Shown here: positions 35,131 to 44,049 of the stretch, in pieces
How the letters are laid out: each line of letters starts with the position of its first letter
Numbering within the stretch: the stretch's first letter is position 1
From: Acetobacteraceae bacterium
Lineage (GTDB): Bacteria > Pseudomonadota > Alphaproteobacteria > Acetobacterales > Acetobacteraceae
Assembly: GCA_947475245.1 (NCBI GenBank)
Contig: CANJLW010000030.1
Location: 1 to 55,225 of the forward strand
Length of the DNA stretch: 55,225 bases
Direction: 5' to 3'
The notes under the pieces: generated by a model
What the model saw: only the letters and a program-made list of their open reading frames with translations
Database searches by the model: none
What the model was told of the DNA's origin: nothing
Made by a program: the position numbers and the translations under genes

Positions 35131-36054
35131 TCAGCCCGGCGCATGCGCCGCAACCGGTGCCGGAAAATTTGTCGCCCAGTGACGCGCGATGTCCAACCGG
35201 CGCGTGACCCAGACGCCGCTGAAGCGGCCGATGTGATCCAACAGCCTCTCCAGACCCGCTGCGCGGGCGGGATGGCCGATCAAACGCATATGCAGGCCGA
35301 TGGAGAGCATTTTCGGCTGTGTCGCGCCTTCCCGATACAGGAAGTCGAACGCGTCCCGGCAATAGTGGAAAAAATCGTCGCCAGTTGCGAAAGCGCCGCG
35401 GCCGAACTTTGAATCATTCGTCGACAGACTGTAGGGCACCACCAGATGCGCCTTGCCGTCGACCTGAGTCCAATATGGCAACTCATCATCGTAGGCGTCG
35501 GAGTCGTAGAGGAAACCACCCTCCTCGACCAATAGCCTGCGGGTGTTCACGCTCGGAGCGCTGCGGCAGTACCATCCCAGGGGCCGCTCTCCCATTGTCT
35601 GGCGAAGGGATGCGATCGCGCGCGCGATGCGGTCGCGTTCAACATCTTCCGCCAGTTCGAAGTGCTTTTCCCATCGCCAGCCGTGACAACACACATCGTG
35701 ACCGGCCAGCCTGATTGCCTCGGCCGCCGGCGGATTGCGTTCCAGGGCCAATGCACAGCCGAAAACCGTCAACGGCAGGCCGCGTTCGGCGAACAGGCGC
35801 ATGATCCGCCAGAAGCCAACGCGGCTGCCATAGGCAAACATGCCCTCCGCCGCCAAATCCCGACCGACCACACCTGGATTGGAGCCACCATATTCGGTCA
35901 GGCCCCATTCCGAGGCGGCATCGCCGTCACCGATCGACGGTTCCGAGCCTTCCTCAAAATTGACCACGAAGTTCACCGCGATGCGGGCCTGACCGGGCCA
36001 GTTCGGATTGGGCGGGTTCGCACCATAACCAATCAGATCGCGGTTCAAGGGCAT
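35131..36054 (-). CDS. puuE: PuuE-like allantoinase (polysaccharide deacetylase fold)
   Basis: The 307-aa NodB-fold protein starts LNRDLIGYGANPPNPNWPGQARIAVNFVVNFEEGSEPSIGDGDA. It continues with YGSRVGFWRIMRLFAERGLPLTVFGCALALERNP, GHDVCCHGWRWEKHF and a late IGLHMRLIGHPAR block. These are the signatures of cofactor-free allantoinase PuuE, which hydrolyses allantoin in purine breakdown; family length is about 308. No other purine gene is adjacent, so a related cyclic-amide substrate is possible. It is divergent from pepN. Confidence 0.85.
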   Translation of the reverse strand: MPLNRDLIGYGANPPNPNWPGQARIAVNFVVNFEEGSEPSIGDGDAASEWGLTEYGGSNPGVVGRDLAAEGMFAYGSRVGFWRIMRLFAERGLPLTVFGCALALERNPPAAEAIRLAGHDVCCHGWRWEKHFELAEDVERDRIARAIASLRQTMGERPLGWYCRSAPSVNTRRLLVEEGGFLYDSDAYDDELPYWTQVDGKAHLVVPYSLSTNDSKFGRGAFATGDDFFHYCRDAFDFLYREGATQPKMLSIGLHMRLIGHPARAAGLERLLDHIGRFSGVWVTRRLDIARHWATNFPAPVAAHAPG

Positions 36055-36147
36055 GCTCGCTCTCCTGTAAGCAAGAGCGCACGCTATCGCGCCCTTGCCC
36101 GGGAAGCTATCGTCATCGCGCCCCGAACCAGAGAAACCGGAACCGCC

Positions 36148-38781
36148 ATGCTAGATGCGATGACCGACGCCGCCACCCCGCGCACCGTATATCTCGCGGC
36201 GTATGAACCACCCGCGTTTCTGATCGACTCCGTGGCGCTGGACTTCGAACTCGACGATGCCGCGACCCGCGTCCGCTCGTGTCTGACGATCCGACGTAAC
36301 CCAGCCGCCGATCCCGGCGCGCCGCTCCGGCTGAATGGCGAGGCTTTGACGCTGATCGGGATCGCGCTCGACGGCGCGCCGGCGCGGTACCGCCTTGAAC
36401 CCGGCGCCATGCTGCTCGACGACCTGCCGGACACGGCGACGCTCGAAATCGAAACGCGCATTGCCCCGGTGGAGAATACGGAACTCAGCGGGCTCTACGT
36501 TTCTAACGGCAGCTACTTCACGCAGTGCGAGGCGGAAGGCTTCCGCCGCATCACCTGGTTCCCGGATCGCCCGGATACGATGTCCCGCTATACCGTCACC
36601 ATAACCGCCGACAAGGCGCGTTGCCCGGTGATGCTGTCGAACGGCAATCCCGGCCCGGTTGAAGACCTTGGCGACGGTCGGCACCGCGTGACCTGGACCG
36701 ATCCGCATCCCAAGCCCTGTTATCTGTTCGCGCTGGTGGCGGGCGACCTCGTCTCGGTCAAGGATCGCTTCACCACACGCTCGGGGCGCGTCGTCGATCT
36801 CGGCATTTATGTGCGCGCCGGGGACGAGGATAAGTGCGAGCACGCCATGCGTTCGCTGATCAAGTCGATGCGTTGGGACGAAGACGTGTTCGGCCTGGAA
36901 TACGATCTGGACGTTTTCAACATCGCCGCCGTCTCCGACTTCAACATGGGCGCGATGGAAAACAAGGGTCTGAACGTCTTCAACACGAAATACGTTCTGG
37001 CCAAACCCGAAACCGCCACCGACACCGACTACGAGGGTATCGAGGCGGTCATCGCACACGAGTATTTTCATAACTGGACCGGCAATCGCGTGACGTGCCG
37101 CGACTGGTTTCAACTCTCGCTGAAGGAAGGTCTGACGGTCTATCGCGATCAGGAATTCTCAGCTGATCAGGGCAGCCGAGCGGTCAATCGGATCGGCGAC
37201 GTCAGGGCGCTGCGGGCGAGCCAGTTTCGTGAGGATGCCGGGCCATTGGCGCATCCGGTGCAACCCGACAGCTATCTGGCAATCGATAACTTCTACACGG
37301 CGACGATTTACAACAAGGGCGCCGAGGTCATTCGGATGATGGCGACCATCATCGGTCGCGAGGCGTTTCGCCGCGGCATGGACCTTTATTTCGCTCGCCA
37401 CGACAATCAGGCGGTGACCATCAACGACTTCGTCGCTGCCATGGCGGATGCATCGGGGATCGACCTCGATCGGTTCAAGCGCTGGTATCATCAGGCCGGC
37501 ACACCTGAAATCACCATCGACGACACCTACGACGCGGCGGAGAAGCGATACACGCTGACCGTGACACAGACCACGCCGCCCACGCCCGGTCAGCCCGACA
37601 AGCAGCCGCTGGTCATTCCGCTGGCGATGGGATTGTTGGACGGCAATGGGCAAGAGCTGGCAACCCGTCTGGAATCCGAAGCCGTCGCGCGGACGGGCAC
37701 ACGGATCCTGCTCGCAACCGAAGCGACGTCGCGCTTTACCTTCGTCGATGTCGCCAGCCCGCCGGTGCCGTCGCTGCTGCGGGGCTTTTCCGCCCCGGTG
37801 AAGCTATCCGGCATGTCCAACGAACGGCTACGGTTTTTGGCCGAACACGACACGGATTCCTTTGTTCGCTGGGAATCCGGCCAACAATTCGCCACCCATA
37901 TCCTGCTGGACATGATCAAGGGCGAAACGGATACCATCGATCCCGCGGTGCTCGACGCCATGCGCGCCACGCTTGCCGGCGCGACGGATGACCCGGGCTT
38001 GGCAGCGGAGGCACTGGCGCTGCCCGGCGAGGCGTTTCTGGCCGATCAGATGACGATCGTGACCCCCGATGCCATTCACGCGATGCGCAACAAGGTTCGG
38101 CTCGCCATCGCCAACGCCTTGCGCGACAGTTTTGCCTCGATCTACGAACAATTGACAGAAACCGGCCCGTACCAATCCTCCGGGCCGGCGGTCGGACGCC
38201 GATCGCTGCGCAATATCTGTCTCGCGTATCTTTGCGCGAGCGGCGATGCCGGTTCCGCGAAACGCGCGAAGGCGCAGTTCGATGTCGGCGGCAATATGAC
38301 GGATGTTCTCGCGGCCTTGGGCGTGCTGTCGACGATCGACGCGCCCGAACGGACAGAGGCTCTTCGCATATTCCATGAGACATGGCGGCATGACCCGCTG
38401 GTGCTCGATAAATGGTTCACGCTCCAGGCGATGTCGCCCTTGCCGAACACGCTGTCGGCGGTGCGCGCGCTGACGACGCACGCCGATTTCGACCTGCGCA
38501 ATCCCAACCGCGCCCGCTCACTGATCGGTGGCTTTTGCTCGGGCAATCAGGTGCGGTTCCACGCCGCGGACGGCGGTGGCTACGATTTCCTGGCCGACAT
38601 GATCATTCGGCTCGATCCCGCGAACGGTCAGTTGGCGGCACGAATGGTGTCGCCCCTCGGTCAATGGCGACGTTTCGATGTCGAACGCCAGGGGCGAATG
38701 AAGGCAGCCTTGACGCGGGTCCTGGAGCTGAAGGGCTTGTCGACCAACACCTATGAGATGGTCTCGAAGAGTCTGGCCTGA
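36148..38781 (+). CDS. pepN: Aminopeptidase N (M1 family)
   Basis: The 877-aa zinc peptidase removes N-terminal residues from peptides in the cytoplasm. The substrate-binding NMGAMENKGLN motif lies near residue 270. The zinc site HEYFH is at residues 304-308, with Glu327 eighteen residues after the second His (LSLKEGLTVYRDQEFSAD). The length and the LKGLSTNTYEMVSKSL end match E. coli-type PepN. ATG 36148 follows GGAAC; a longer in-frame extension overlaps the divergent puuE gene and is not credible. Confidence 0.96.
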   Translation: MLDAMTDAATPRTVYLAAYEPPAFLIDSVALDFELDDAATRVRSCLTIRRNPAADPGAPLRLNGEALTLIGIALDGAPARYRLEPGAMLLDDLPDTATLEIETRIAPVENTELSGLYVSNGSYFTQCEAEGFRRITWFPDRPDTMSRYTVTITADKARCPVMLSNGNPGPVEDLGDGRHRVTWTDPHPKPCYLFALVAGDLVSVKDRFTTRSGRVVDLGIYVRAGDEDKCEHAMRSLIKSMRWDEDVFGLEYDLDVFNIAAVSDFNMGAMENKGLNVFNTKYVLAKPETATDTDYEGIEAVIAHEYFHNWTGNRVTCRDWFQLSLKEGLTVYRDQEFSADQGSRAVNRIGDVRALRASQFREDAGPLAHPVQPDSYLAIDNFYTATIYNKGAEVIRMMATIIGREAFRRGMDLYFARHDNQAVTINDFVAAMADASGIDLDRFKRWYHQAGTPEITIDDTYDAAEKRYTLTVTQTTPPTPGQPDKQPLVIPLAMGLLDGNGQELATRLESEAVARTGTRILLATEATSRFTFVDVASPPVPSLLRGFSAPVKLSGMSNERLRFLAEHDTDSFVRWESGQQFATHILLDMIKGETDTIDPAVLDAMRATLAGATDDPGLAAEALALPGEAFLADQMTIVTPDAIHAMRNKVRLAIANALRDSFASIYEQLTETGPYQSSGPAVGRRSLRNICLAYLCASGDAGSAKRAKAQFDVGGNMTDVLAALGVLSTIDAPERTEALRIFHETWRHDPLVLDKWFTLQAMSPLPNTLSAVRALTTHADFDLRNPNRARSLIGGFCSGNQVRFHAADGGGYDFLADMIIRLDPANGQLAARMVSPLGQWRRFDVERQGRMKAALTRVLELKGLSTNTYEMVSKSLA

Positions 38782-38805
38782 GGCGAACCCGTCTTCGACG
38801 ATCCG

Positions 38806-38855
38806 ACCTTCGCCCTGGGCGTTTTCCCTTTAGGGGTTGCCGAACGGGCGAAGGT
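38806..38855. other. Long-loop hairpin after pepN
   Basis: ACCTTCGCCC (38806-38815) pairs exactly with GGGCGAAGGT (38846-38855). The 30-nt loop contains GGGCGTTTTCCCTTT. It lies between pepN and the amidohydrolase gene and could slow or stop transcription. The long loop and the absence of a terminal T-run make a terminator call uncertain. Confidence 0.4.
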
Positions 38856-38894
38856 GGCGAATCCTGCGTCCAATACGAAACACCGAGGAACTCC

Positions 38895-39908
38895 ATGGCC
38901 CAGAACAGCCGCTTCTCCGGCGCGGTCAACGACGCATGGCTGGCGCAACTGACGGAAGAGATTATCGAACCGGACTTGCCGATCATCGATCCGCATCACC
39001 ATTTATGGGTGCGCGACGGCAATACGTATCTGCTGCCGGAACTGCTGGCCGACGTCTACAGCGGGCACAACGTCGTCGCGACGGTGTTCGAAGAATGCCA
39101 TTCGATGTATCGGCGGGGCGGGCGGCCCGAAGAAGCGTCGTTGGGGGAAACCGAGTTCGTCGCCTGGATCGCCGCGATGGGTGCCAGCGGAACCTTCGGT
39201 AACGCTGCCGTCTGCGCGCGCATGGTCGGCAACGTCGATCTGACGCTGGGCGACCCCGCGCGCGGCTTACTGGAACGGCACATGATCGCAAGCGGCGGTC
39301 GGTTCGCGGGGATCCGCCATTCCACCGCCTGGGACGCCGATATTCACAAGGTCGCACCGCGGCCGGGACTGTTGCTGGATGCGACGTTCCGCAAGGGCTA
39401 CGCCGGGCTGGACGCGCTGGGCCTGGTCTTCGACGCCTGGGTATATCATCCGCAACTGAGCGAAGTGGCCGATCTCGCCGCAGCGTTTCCGCGCACGCAG
39501 ATCGTATTGAACCATGTCGGCAGCCCGATCCTCGGCGGCCCCTATGCGAGCAGGCGCGATCAGGTTTTCACCGATTGGAAGGCCGGCATGACCGCTCTGT
39601 CGCGTCACCCCAATGTTACGGTGAAGCTGGGTGCCCTGCCGATCCGCCTGCCCGGCGGCACCGCCAATCGCGACCTGCCGCCATCGTCGATGGAAATCGC
39701 CGCCGCCTGGGGACCGTGGCTGCAAACCAGCATCGACCTGTTCGGCGCGGATCGGTGCATGTTCGAGAGCAATTTTCCCGTGCAGAAGCGTTGGTCGAGC
39801 TTCGCCGTGACCTGGAACGCATTCAAGCGCATCGCGGCCGGCGCGTCCGCGGCAGAGAAATCCGCGCTGTTCTCCGGCACTGCCGCGCGCATTTACGGGG
39901 TGAACTGA
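38895..39908 (+). CDS. Amidohydrolase family protein (amidohydrolase 2)
   Basis: The 337-aa TIM-barrel metal hydrolase has the HxH ligands in PIIDPHHHLWVRDG, then GGRFAGIRHSTAWD, TQIVLNHVGSPILGGPY, NVTVKLGALP and DRCMFESNFPVQKRW, as in lactonase/decarboxylase members. GAGGAACT precedes the ATG. It ends 1 nt before tenA on the same strand, so the two are probably co-transcribed. The substrate is unknown. Confidence 0.9.
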   Translation: MAQNSRFSGAVNDAWLAQLTEEIIEPDLPIIDPHHHLWVRDGNTYLLPELLADVYSGHNVVATVFEECHSMYRRGGRPEEASLGETEFVAWIAAMGASGTFGNAAVCARMVGNVDLTLGDPARGLLERHMIASGGRFAGIRHSTAWDADIHKVAPRPGLLLDATFRKGYAGLDALGLVFDAWVYHPQLSEVADLAAAFPRTQIVLNHVGSPILGGPYASRRDQVFTDWKAGMTALSRHPNVTVKLGALPIRLPGGTANRDLPPSSMEIAAAWGPWLQTSIDLFGADRCMFESNFPVQKRWSSFAVTWNAFKRIAAGASAAEKSALFSGTAARIYGVN

Positions 39909-39909
39909 C

Positions 39910-40581
39910 ATGACGAGCTTTACCGGCCTCGCCTGGCAACGCACCGCGCCATTGCGTGCGTCGATCGACGACCTGCCTTTCAACACCGAACTGGCGGCGG
40001 GAACGTTGAGCCGCGAGCGGTTTCAGACCTACGTGATCCAGGATGCGCTGTATCTGGATCAATATGCCCGCACGCTTGCATTGGCCGGCGCGCGCGGGCC
40101 GGACAGCGCGACGTTACGCTCCTTCGCCGATTCCGCCGTTGGCGCGATCGCGGTGGAGCAAGCATTGCATGGCGATTACCTGAAGGGCTTCGGCATCGAT
40201 CCCGGCGCGCTGCGCGAGGCTCAGGCCTCTCCGGATTGCCTGGGCTACACCAGTTTTCTTCTGGCGACCGCGTATCACGAACCGTGGGAGGTGCTGGTTT
40301 CCGCGCTGTTGCCGTGTTTCTGGATCTATTGGGATGTCGGAAACACGGTGTCGCGCAAAACCGTCGCCGGCAATCCGTATCAGGCCTGGATCGATACCTA
40401 CTCCGACCCCGCCTTTGGCGAGGCGGTCAAGGGCGTTATCGCCGCCACCGACCGTGCCGCCGCTGGAACCACGGAGGCCGTTCGGGAGCGGATGATGCTT
40501 GCGTTCATCCGCTCCACACAGTTCGAATGGCTGTTCTGGGACAGTGCCTATCAGCAGCGCGGCTGGCCCATGTCGGTCTAA
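39910..40581 (+). CDS. tenA: TenA family thiaminase II / aminopyrimidine aminohydrolase
   Basis: The 223-aa all-helical protein carries the TenA catalytic pattern: Asp and Tyr in QDALYLDQYARTL, YHEPWEVLVSALLPCFWIYWDVG with the active Cys, and the C-terminal FEWLFWDSAY with its Glu. TenA salvages thiamine-breakdown pyrimidines. No other thi genes are near; the tight link to an amidohydrolase is suggestive, since some TenA substrates come from amide hydrolysis (inference). Its stop overlaps the convergent SDR gene by 4 nt. Confidence 0.9.
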   Translation: MTSFTGLAWQRTAPLRASIDDLPFNTELAAGTLSRERFQTYVIQDALYLDQYARTLALAGARGPDSATLRSFADSAVGAIAVEQALHGDYLKGFGIDPGALREAQASPDCLGYTSFLLATAYHEPWEVLVSALLPCFWIYWDVGNTVSRKTVAGNPYQAWIDTYSDPAFGEAVKGVIAATDRAAAGTTEAVRERMMLAFIRSTQFEWLFWDSAYQQRGWPMSV

Positions 40582-41324
40582 CCGACGAAAGCGCCGCCGT
40601 TCACGTCGAGGATTGCGCCGGACATGTAGTTGGCGCCGGACGAGCACAGGAACGCGATGGGCCAGGCCAGTTCCTCGGCGGTACCCATGCGTTTCAGGGG
40701 CAGGTTCGGGCCGTTGTTGTTGCCGCGCGTCATCGGCGTTTGCACCGGCCCAGGCGCGACGGCGTTGACCATGACACCGCGACCGACGCCGCTCCGCGAC
40801 ATCCATTTCACGATGGCGTGCACCGCTCCCTTGGAGGCCGAGTAGTCCGGCGGTGTCGTCAGGGACGTGCCGCCGGTCTTTCCCGCGACAGAACCCACCA
40901 GCACGATATGCCCGCCACCGTGCGCCGCCATATGCTCGATCGCCGCGGCGGCGATCTGCAGGGGAACGCGCACGTTGACATCCATCATGCGGTGGAAGCG
41001 CGTGTTCCAGTCGGGATCCTCGTTCCAGGGCGCGCGCATCAGAATACCGGCGCAATGGGCCAGGGCATGCAGCCGTTCACCGGCGAACAATGCGGCCAGA
41101 AAGGCGTCGTCGGTCAGATCTCCCTCGACGGCGACACAGTTGGCACCCAAAGCCTCAACTTCGGCTTTGGTCGTCTCCAGCGCGCTCAGATCGGCCAGCA
41201 CCAGGTCCGCGCCCAATTGCGCGAGGACAAGGGCGGTTGCCTTACCAATGCCGCTGGCGGCACCTGTTACCAGGACTCGCTTGCCCTCCATGCTGATGCC
41301 GGCGGGTATGGAACGGGTTGTCAT
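40578..41324 (-). CDS. SDR family NAD(P)-dependent oxidoreductase
   Basis: The 248-aa Rossmann enzyme has the cofactor loop VLVTGAASGIGKATALVLA, catalytic Ser in VLVGSVAGKTG, Tyr-x-x-x-Lys in DYSASKGAVHA and APGPVQTPMTRG. ATG 41324 is chosen because AAGGAG lies nine bases upstream; the upstream in-frame ATG at 41342 lies before that site. It is the last gene of the five-gene minus-strand operon and may oxidise a hydroxy-acid intermediate (inference). Confidence 0.9.
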   Translation of the reverse strand: MTTRSIPAGISMEGKRVLVTGAASGIGKATALVLAQLGADLVLADLSALETTKAEVEALGANCVAVEGDLTDDAFLAALFAGERLHALAHCAGILMRAPWNEDPDWNTRFHRMMDVNVRVPLQIAAAAIEHMAAHGGGHIVLVGSVAGKTGGTSLTTPPDYSASKGAVHAIVKWMSRSGVGRGVMVNAVAPGPVQTPMTRGNNNGPNLPLKRMGTAEELAWPIAFLCSSGANYMSGAILDVNGGAFVG

Positions 41325-41349
41325 CGAACGTTTCTCCTTCATCTACGTT

Positions 41350-41376
41350 GCCCTGCTCGGCAAAGCCGAGCAGGGC
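41350..41376 (-). other. Perfect intercistronic hairpin
   Basis: GCCCTGCTCGGC and GCCGAGCAGGGC form an exact 12-bp stem with a 3-nt loop in the gap between the double-CMD gene and the SDR gene. No T-run follows on the minus strand. It may partly stop transcription or protect the upstream message from 3' decay. Confidence 0.6.
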
Positions 41377-41391
41377 CGGTTGGGCGAATGG

Positions 41392-42171
41392 TCAGGCTTT
41401 TTGCGCTTCGGCCTTTTTTAGTTCGTCGAGCAGGACCGGCAATCCAACCGACAGGGTATGGACGCCGAGGACACTGGTCAGTTCCATGACCTCCATGATT
41501 TCCGCCGGTGTCGCGCCATGCTTCAAGGCATTTTCCATGTGCACGCGGGTGCCCTGTTCGTGCAGATGCGTGGTCGCGGTATCGATAGCGATGTAGATGA
41601 ACTCCCGCACTTTTGGTTCCAGGGTGCCGAACTTCCAGGGCACCGAGGAAAACTCGGCGTAGGCCTCGAAGTAGTCCGGCGACAACGCCAGAACGGCGTC
41701 CCACAATTCGGCCCAGTAACCGCGCGCCGCGATAAAGTCGGCTTTGAGCTTTTGTTGGCGGGGCGTGAGTTCGCGCAACGCGACTTCCTCACCGCGGCCC
41801 ATGTTGGTCAGCACTTCGCGCAGCGCCGGAACGCCCATCGTAATGGTGTGCACGCCCAGCACAGAGGTCAGTTGGTAGACTTCCATGATCTCGTCACGCG
41901 TCGCGCCGTGACGCAGGGCGTTGCGCACGTGAACACGCAGGCCAGGTTCATACATGTGCGTCGTCGAGGAATCGATCGCGATGTAGATCAACTCCTTGAC
42001 CTTGGGCGACAGCGTGCCGTTTTTCCAGGGGGTCGAGGACAGTTTCGTATAGGCAGCGAAATAGTCCGGCGCGATATCCAGCAGCGGCTCCCACGTCTGG
42101 CTCCAATAGCCGCGCGCATCGATGAAATCCTGTTTGATCGCGGCCTTACGGGCAGCTTCGGCGTCACTCAT
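41392..42171 (-). CDS. Fused double carboxymuconolactone decarboxylase (CMD) domain protein
   Basis: The 259-aa protein is an internal duplication. Residues 1-125 and 142-250 align with repeated KxDFIxARGYW, DYFxAYxxxSSxPWKxGTLxPKV, IYIAID, RVHxxNALxHGAT, EIMEV and LTSVLGVHT segments. Both halves have the His-containing helix but neither has a Cys pair, so AhpD-like peroxidase chemistry is excluded and decarboxylation or ring chemistry remains possible. GGGAGAAC precedes the ATG. It is the fourth gene in the operon. Confidence 0.88.
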   Translation of the reverse strand: MSDAEAARKAAIKQDFIDARGYWSQTWEPLLDIAPDYFAAYTKLSSTPWKNGTLSPKVKELIYIAIDSSTTHMYEPGLRVHVRNALRHGATRDEIMEVYQLTSVLGVHTITMGVPALREVLTNMGRGEEVALRELTPRQQKLKADFIAARGYWAELWDAVLALSPDYFEAYAEFSSVPWKFGTLEPKVREFIYIAIDTATTHLHEQGTRVHMENALKHGATPAEIMEVMELTSVLGVHTLSVGLPVLLDELKKAEAQKA

Positions 42172-42192
42172 GAGTCGGTTCTCCCTGTTTGT

Positions 42193-44049
42193 TCAGCGCA
42201 GCCACAGATGCAGGCGCGATGGATGCTCCGGGCCAAAATAAATGGTGTTATGGGCGATGATGGGCGGCAGACGGCGTTCGGCGAAGGCCTCTCCGGTATT
42301 TGGATTGACGTCGAAACGCGGGAAATTGCTGCTGGAGATATCCAGCCGCAACCGATGTCCGGCGCGGATCAACACGCTGTTCGACCAGAGTTCGATGGTT
42401 ACCTCGACGATCTCACCGGGTACCAGCTTTTCCTCGCGATGGGCGTAAACGCGGCGATATCCCGGCCCGGCCTGGGTGAAGCCGCGCAGGCGCGCGCGCA
42501 CGATGCCGTCCTGAATGTTCATCGCGTAGCCATCGGGGTAATCGGCGCTGACGGGATATTGATCGATCAGCTTGGCGGTAAAATCGGTATCGACGCAGGA
42601 CGACGACACAAACAAAGTGACCGCGATGGGACCCGCGATTTCCGTATCGGCGGCCAGGGGAGCGGTCTGGAAGACCAGCACGTCCGCGCGATCGCCGAGC
42701 GGTCGGGTGTCGCGGCATTGGAGGAGGGCGGTGTCGCCGCGCTGATCCGCCGGGCCCGCGAGGATAGTTTGCAGACCGGAACTGACGTTGCCGCCGATCG
42801 ACGGGACCGGATCGGATGGATCAAAATCATAACCGATAGCACCGGGCGCCGCGGCGTCCGCGCTCAGCCGACCGTCGACGGTCAGGTTCAGTACATGGGC
42901 TTGCGCATCCGACGGTGGCCAGTGCGAAAAGCTTTGCCAGGACCCGCCGGCGCGCAGGCGTCCGTCCGCCGTCTTGTCTCCCGCGCCGCCCTCGATCCGG
43001 AATGCGTGGAACACATGTCCGTCCGTCAGGCCGCGATCCATGCCGCGCACGTGCTGGTCGAACCACTGCGCGATGGCCGACGGAACGTCGATCGGCAATG
43101 CGGGTCCCATGTCGACATCGCCCGCGACGGTGGACATCGAGTAGACCGAGGAATGGAACCCGCCGCCCATGATCATGTGAACCGGCGAAGTCTTACCTTC
43201 CGCGTAGCCGGTCCAGGCGTCGAGCATGCCGCCCAGGAAGGCGTCGTACCAGGTGCCGATCAGCAGGACCGGGATATCCGGCGCGGCCGTGTAGTCGAAG
43301 CAATAACCGCTTTGCTTCCAGTATTCGTCAAATAACTCGTGATTCTGCCAGTCCTGGTACCAGGCGTCGTCCTCGGCCGACAACGCCATGGCGGAGCCTC
43401 CCGGCGGCAGCGGCGTTCTCTGCATCAGCGTCAGGGCATTGCGGGTTTCCAACGCGCGGTTCAATGCTGCCTTGACCTTGGGATCGGCGTCGGCGGAATG
43501 GCTCGTCGCGGCGAGACCCAGCGCATAGTTGATATTATGCGTCATCAGGAACGCCCCGCCGTACCAGGCGCCGTCCTCGTGATAATTGCCCGCCCCGACG
43601 CGGATCACCCCGGCCATGAGACCCGGAGGATTGCGCACCATGATCGCCTGCGCTGTCGATGCGTAATAGCTGGACCCGGTGACGGCGATGCGGCCGCTGC
43701 ACCAGGGCTGGCGCATGATCCACGCCATCGTGTCCTCGCCGTCGTCGCCTTCGGCTGGGTAGGAGATGAAATTCCCCTCCGACCCGAAGCGTCCGCGACA
43801 ATCCTGCACGACGTAGACATAGCCGCGGGCTGCCCAGAAGGGGCCGTCGGGCGTGTTTCCGGGACTGCGGGTCTTGCTGTAGGGCGTGCGTTCCAGCACG
43901 ACCGGGAACGGGCCGGGCAGGATGGCGCCGTTTTCGGCGGGCAGCCAGATGTCGGTTGTCAGGCGCACGCCGTCGCGCATGGTCACGCGTACATCGTGCA
44001 TCGTCGCCACGCCGAACTCCGGCGGCAATCGAGGCGGTCGGGCGATCAT
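42193..44049 (-). CDS. CocE/NonD family hydrolase
   Basis: The 618-aa serine hydrolase has VTMRDGVRLTTDIWLP, VVQDCRGRFGSEGNF, nucleophile Ser in IAVTGSSYYASTAQ and a C-terminal jelly-roll domain typical of CocE/X-Pro-dipeptidyl-peptidase relatives (RLRLDISSSNFPRFDVNPNTG). Members cleave esters, amides or acyl lactams. No signal peptide is seen. Its ATG overlaps the enolase-superfamily stop as ATGA, so translation is coupled. Confidence 0.92.
   Translation of the reverse strand: MIARPPRLPPEFGVATMHDVRVTMRDGVRLTTDIWLPAENGAILPGPFPVVLERTPYSKTRSPGNTPDGPFWAARGYVYVVQDCRGRFGSEGNFISYPAEGDDGEDTMAWIMRQPWCSGRIAVTGSSYYASTAQAIMVRNPPGLMAGVIRVGAGNYHEDGAWYGGAFLMTHNINYALGLAATSHSADADPKVKAALNRALETRNALTLMQRTPLPPGGSAMALSAEDDAWYQDWQNHELFDEYWKQSGYCFDYTAAPDIPVLLIGTWYDAFLGGMLDAWTGYAEGKTSPVHMIMGGGFHSSVYSMSTVAGDVDMGPALPIDVPSAIAQWFDQHVRGMDRGLTDGHVFHAFRIEGGAGDKTADGRLRAGGSWQSFSHWPPSDAQAHVLNLTVDGRLSADAAAPGAIGYDFDPSDPVPSIGGNVSSGLQTILAGPADQRGDTALLQCRDTRPLGDRADVLVFQTAPLAADTEIAGPIAVTLFVSSSCVDTDFTAKLIDQYPVSADYPDGYAMNIQDGIVRARLRGFTQAGPGYRRVYAHREEKLVPGEIVEVTIELWSNSVLIRAGHRLRLDISSSNFPRFDVNPNTGEAFAERRLPPIIAHNTIYFGPEHPSRLHLWLR

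Noticed and set aside
35662-36147. 162-codon N-terminal extension of pepN
   Set aside because: It overlaps the divergent puuE gene, is unlike PepN, and a better start lies at 36148.
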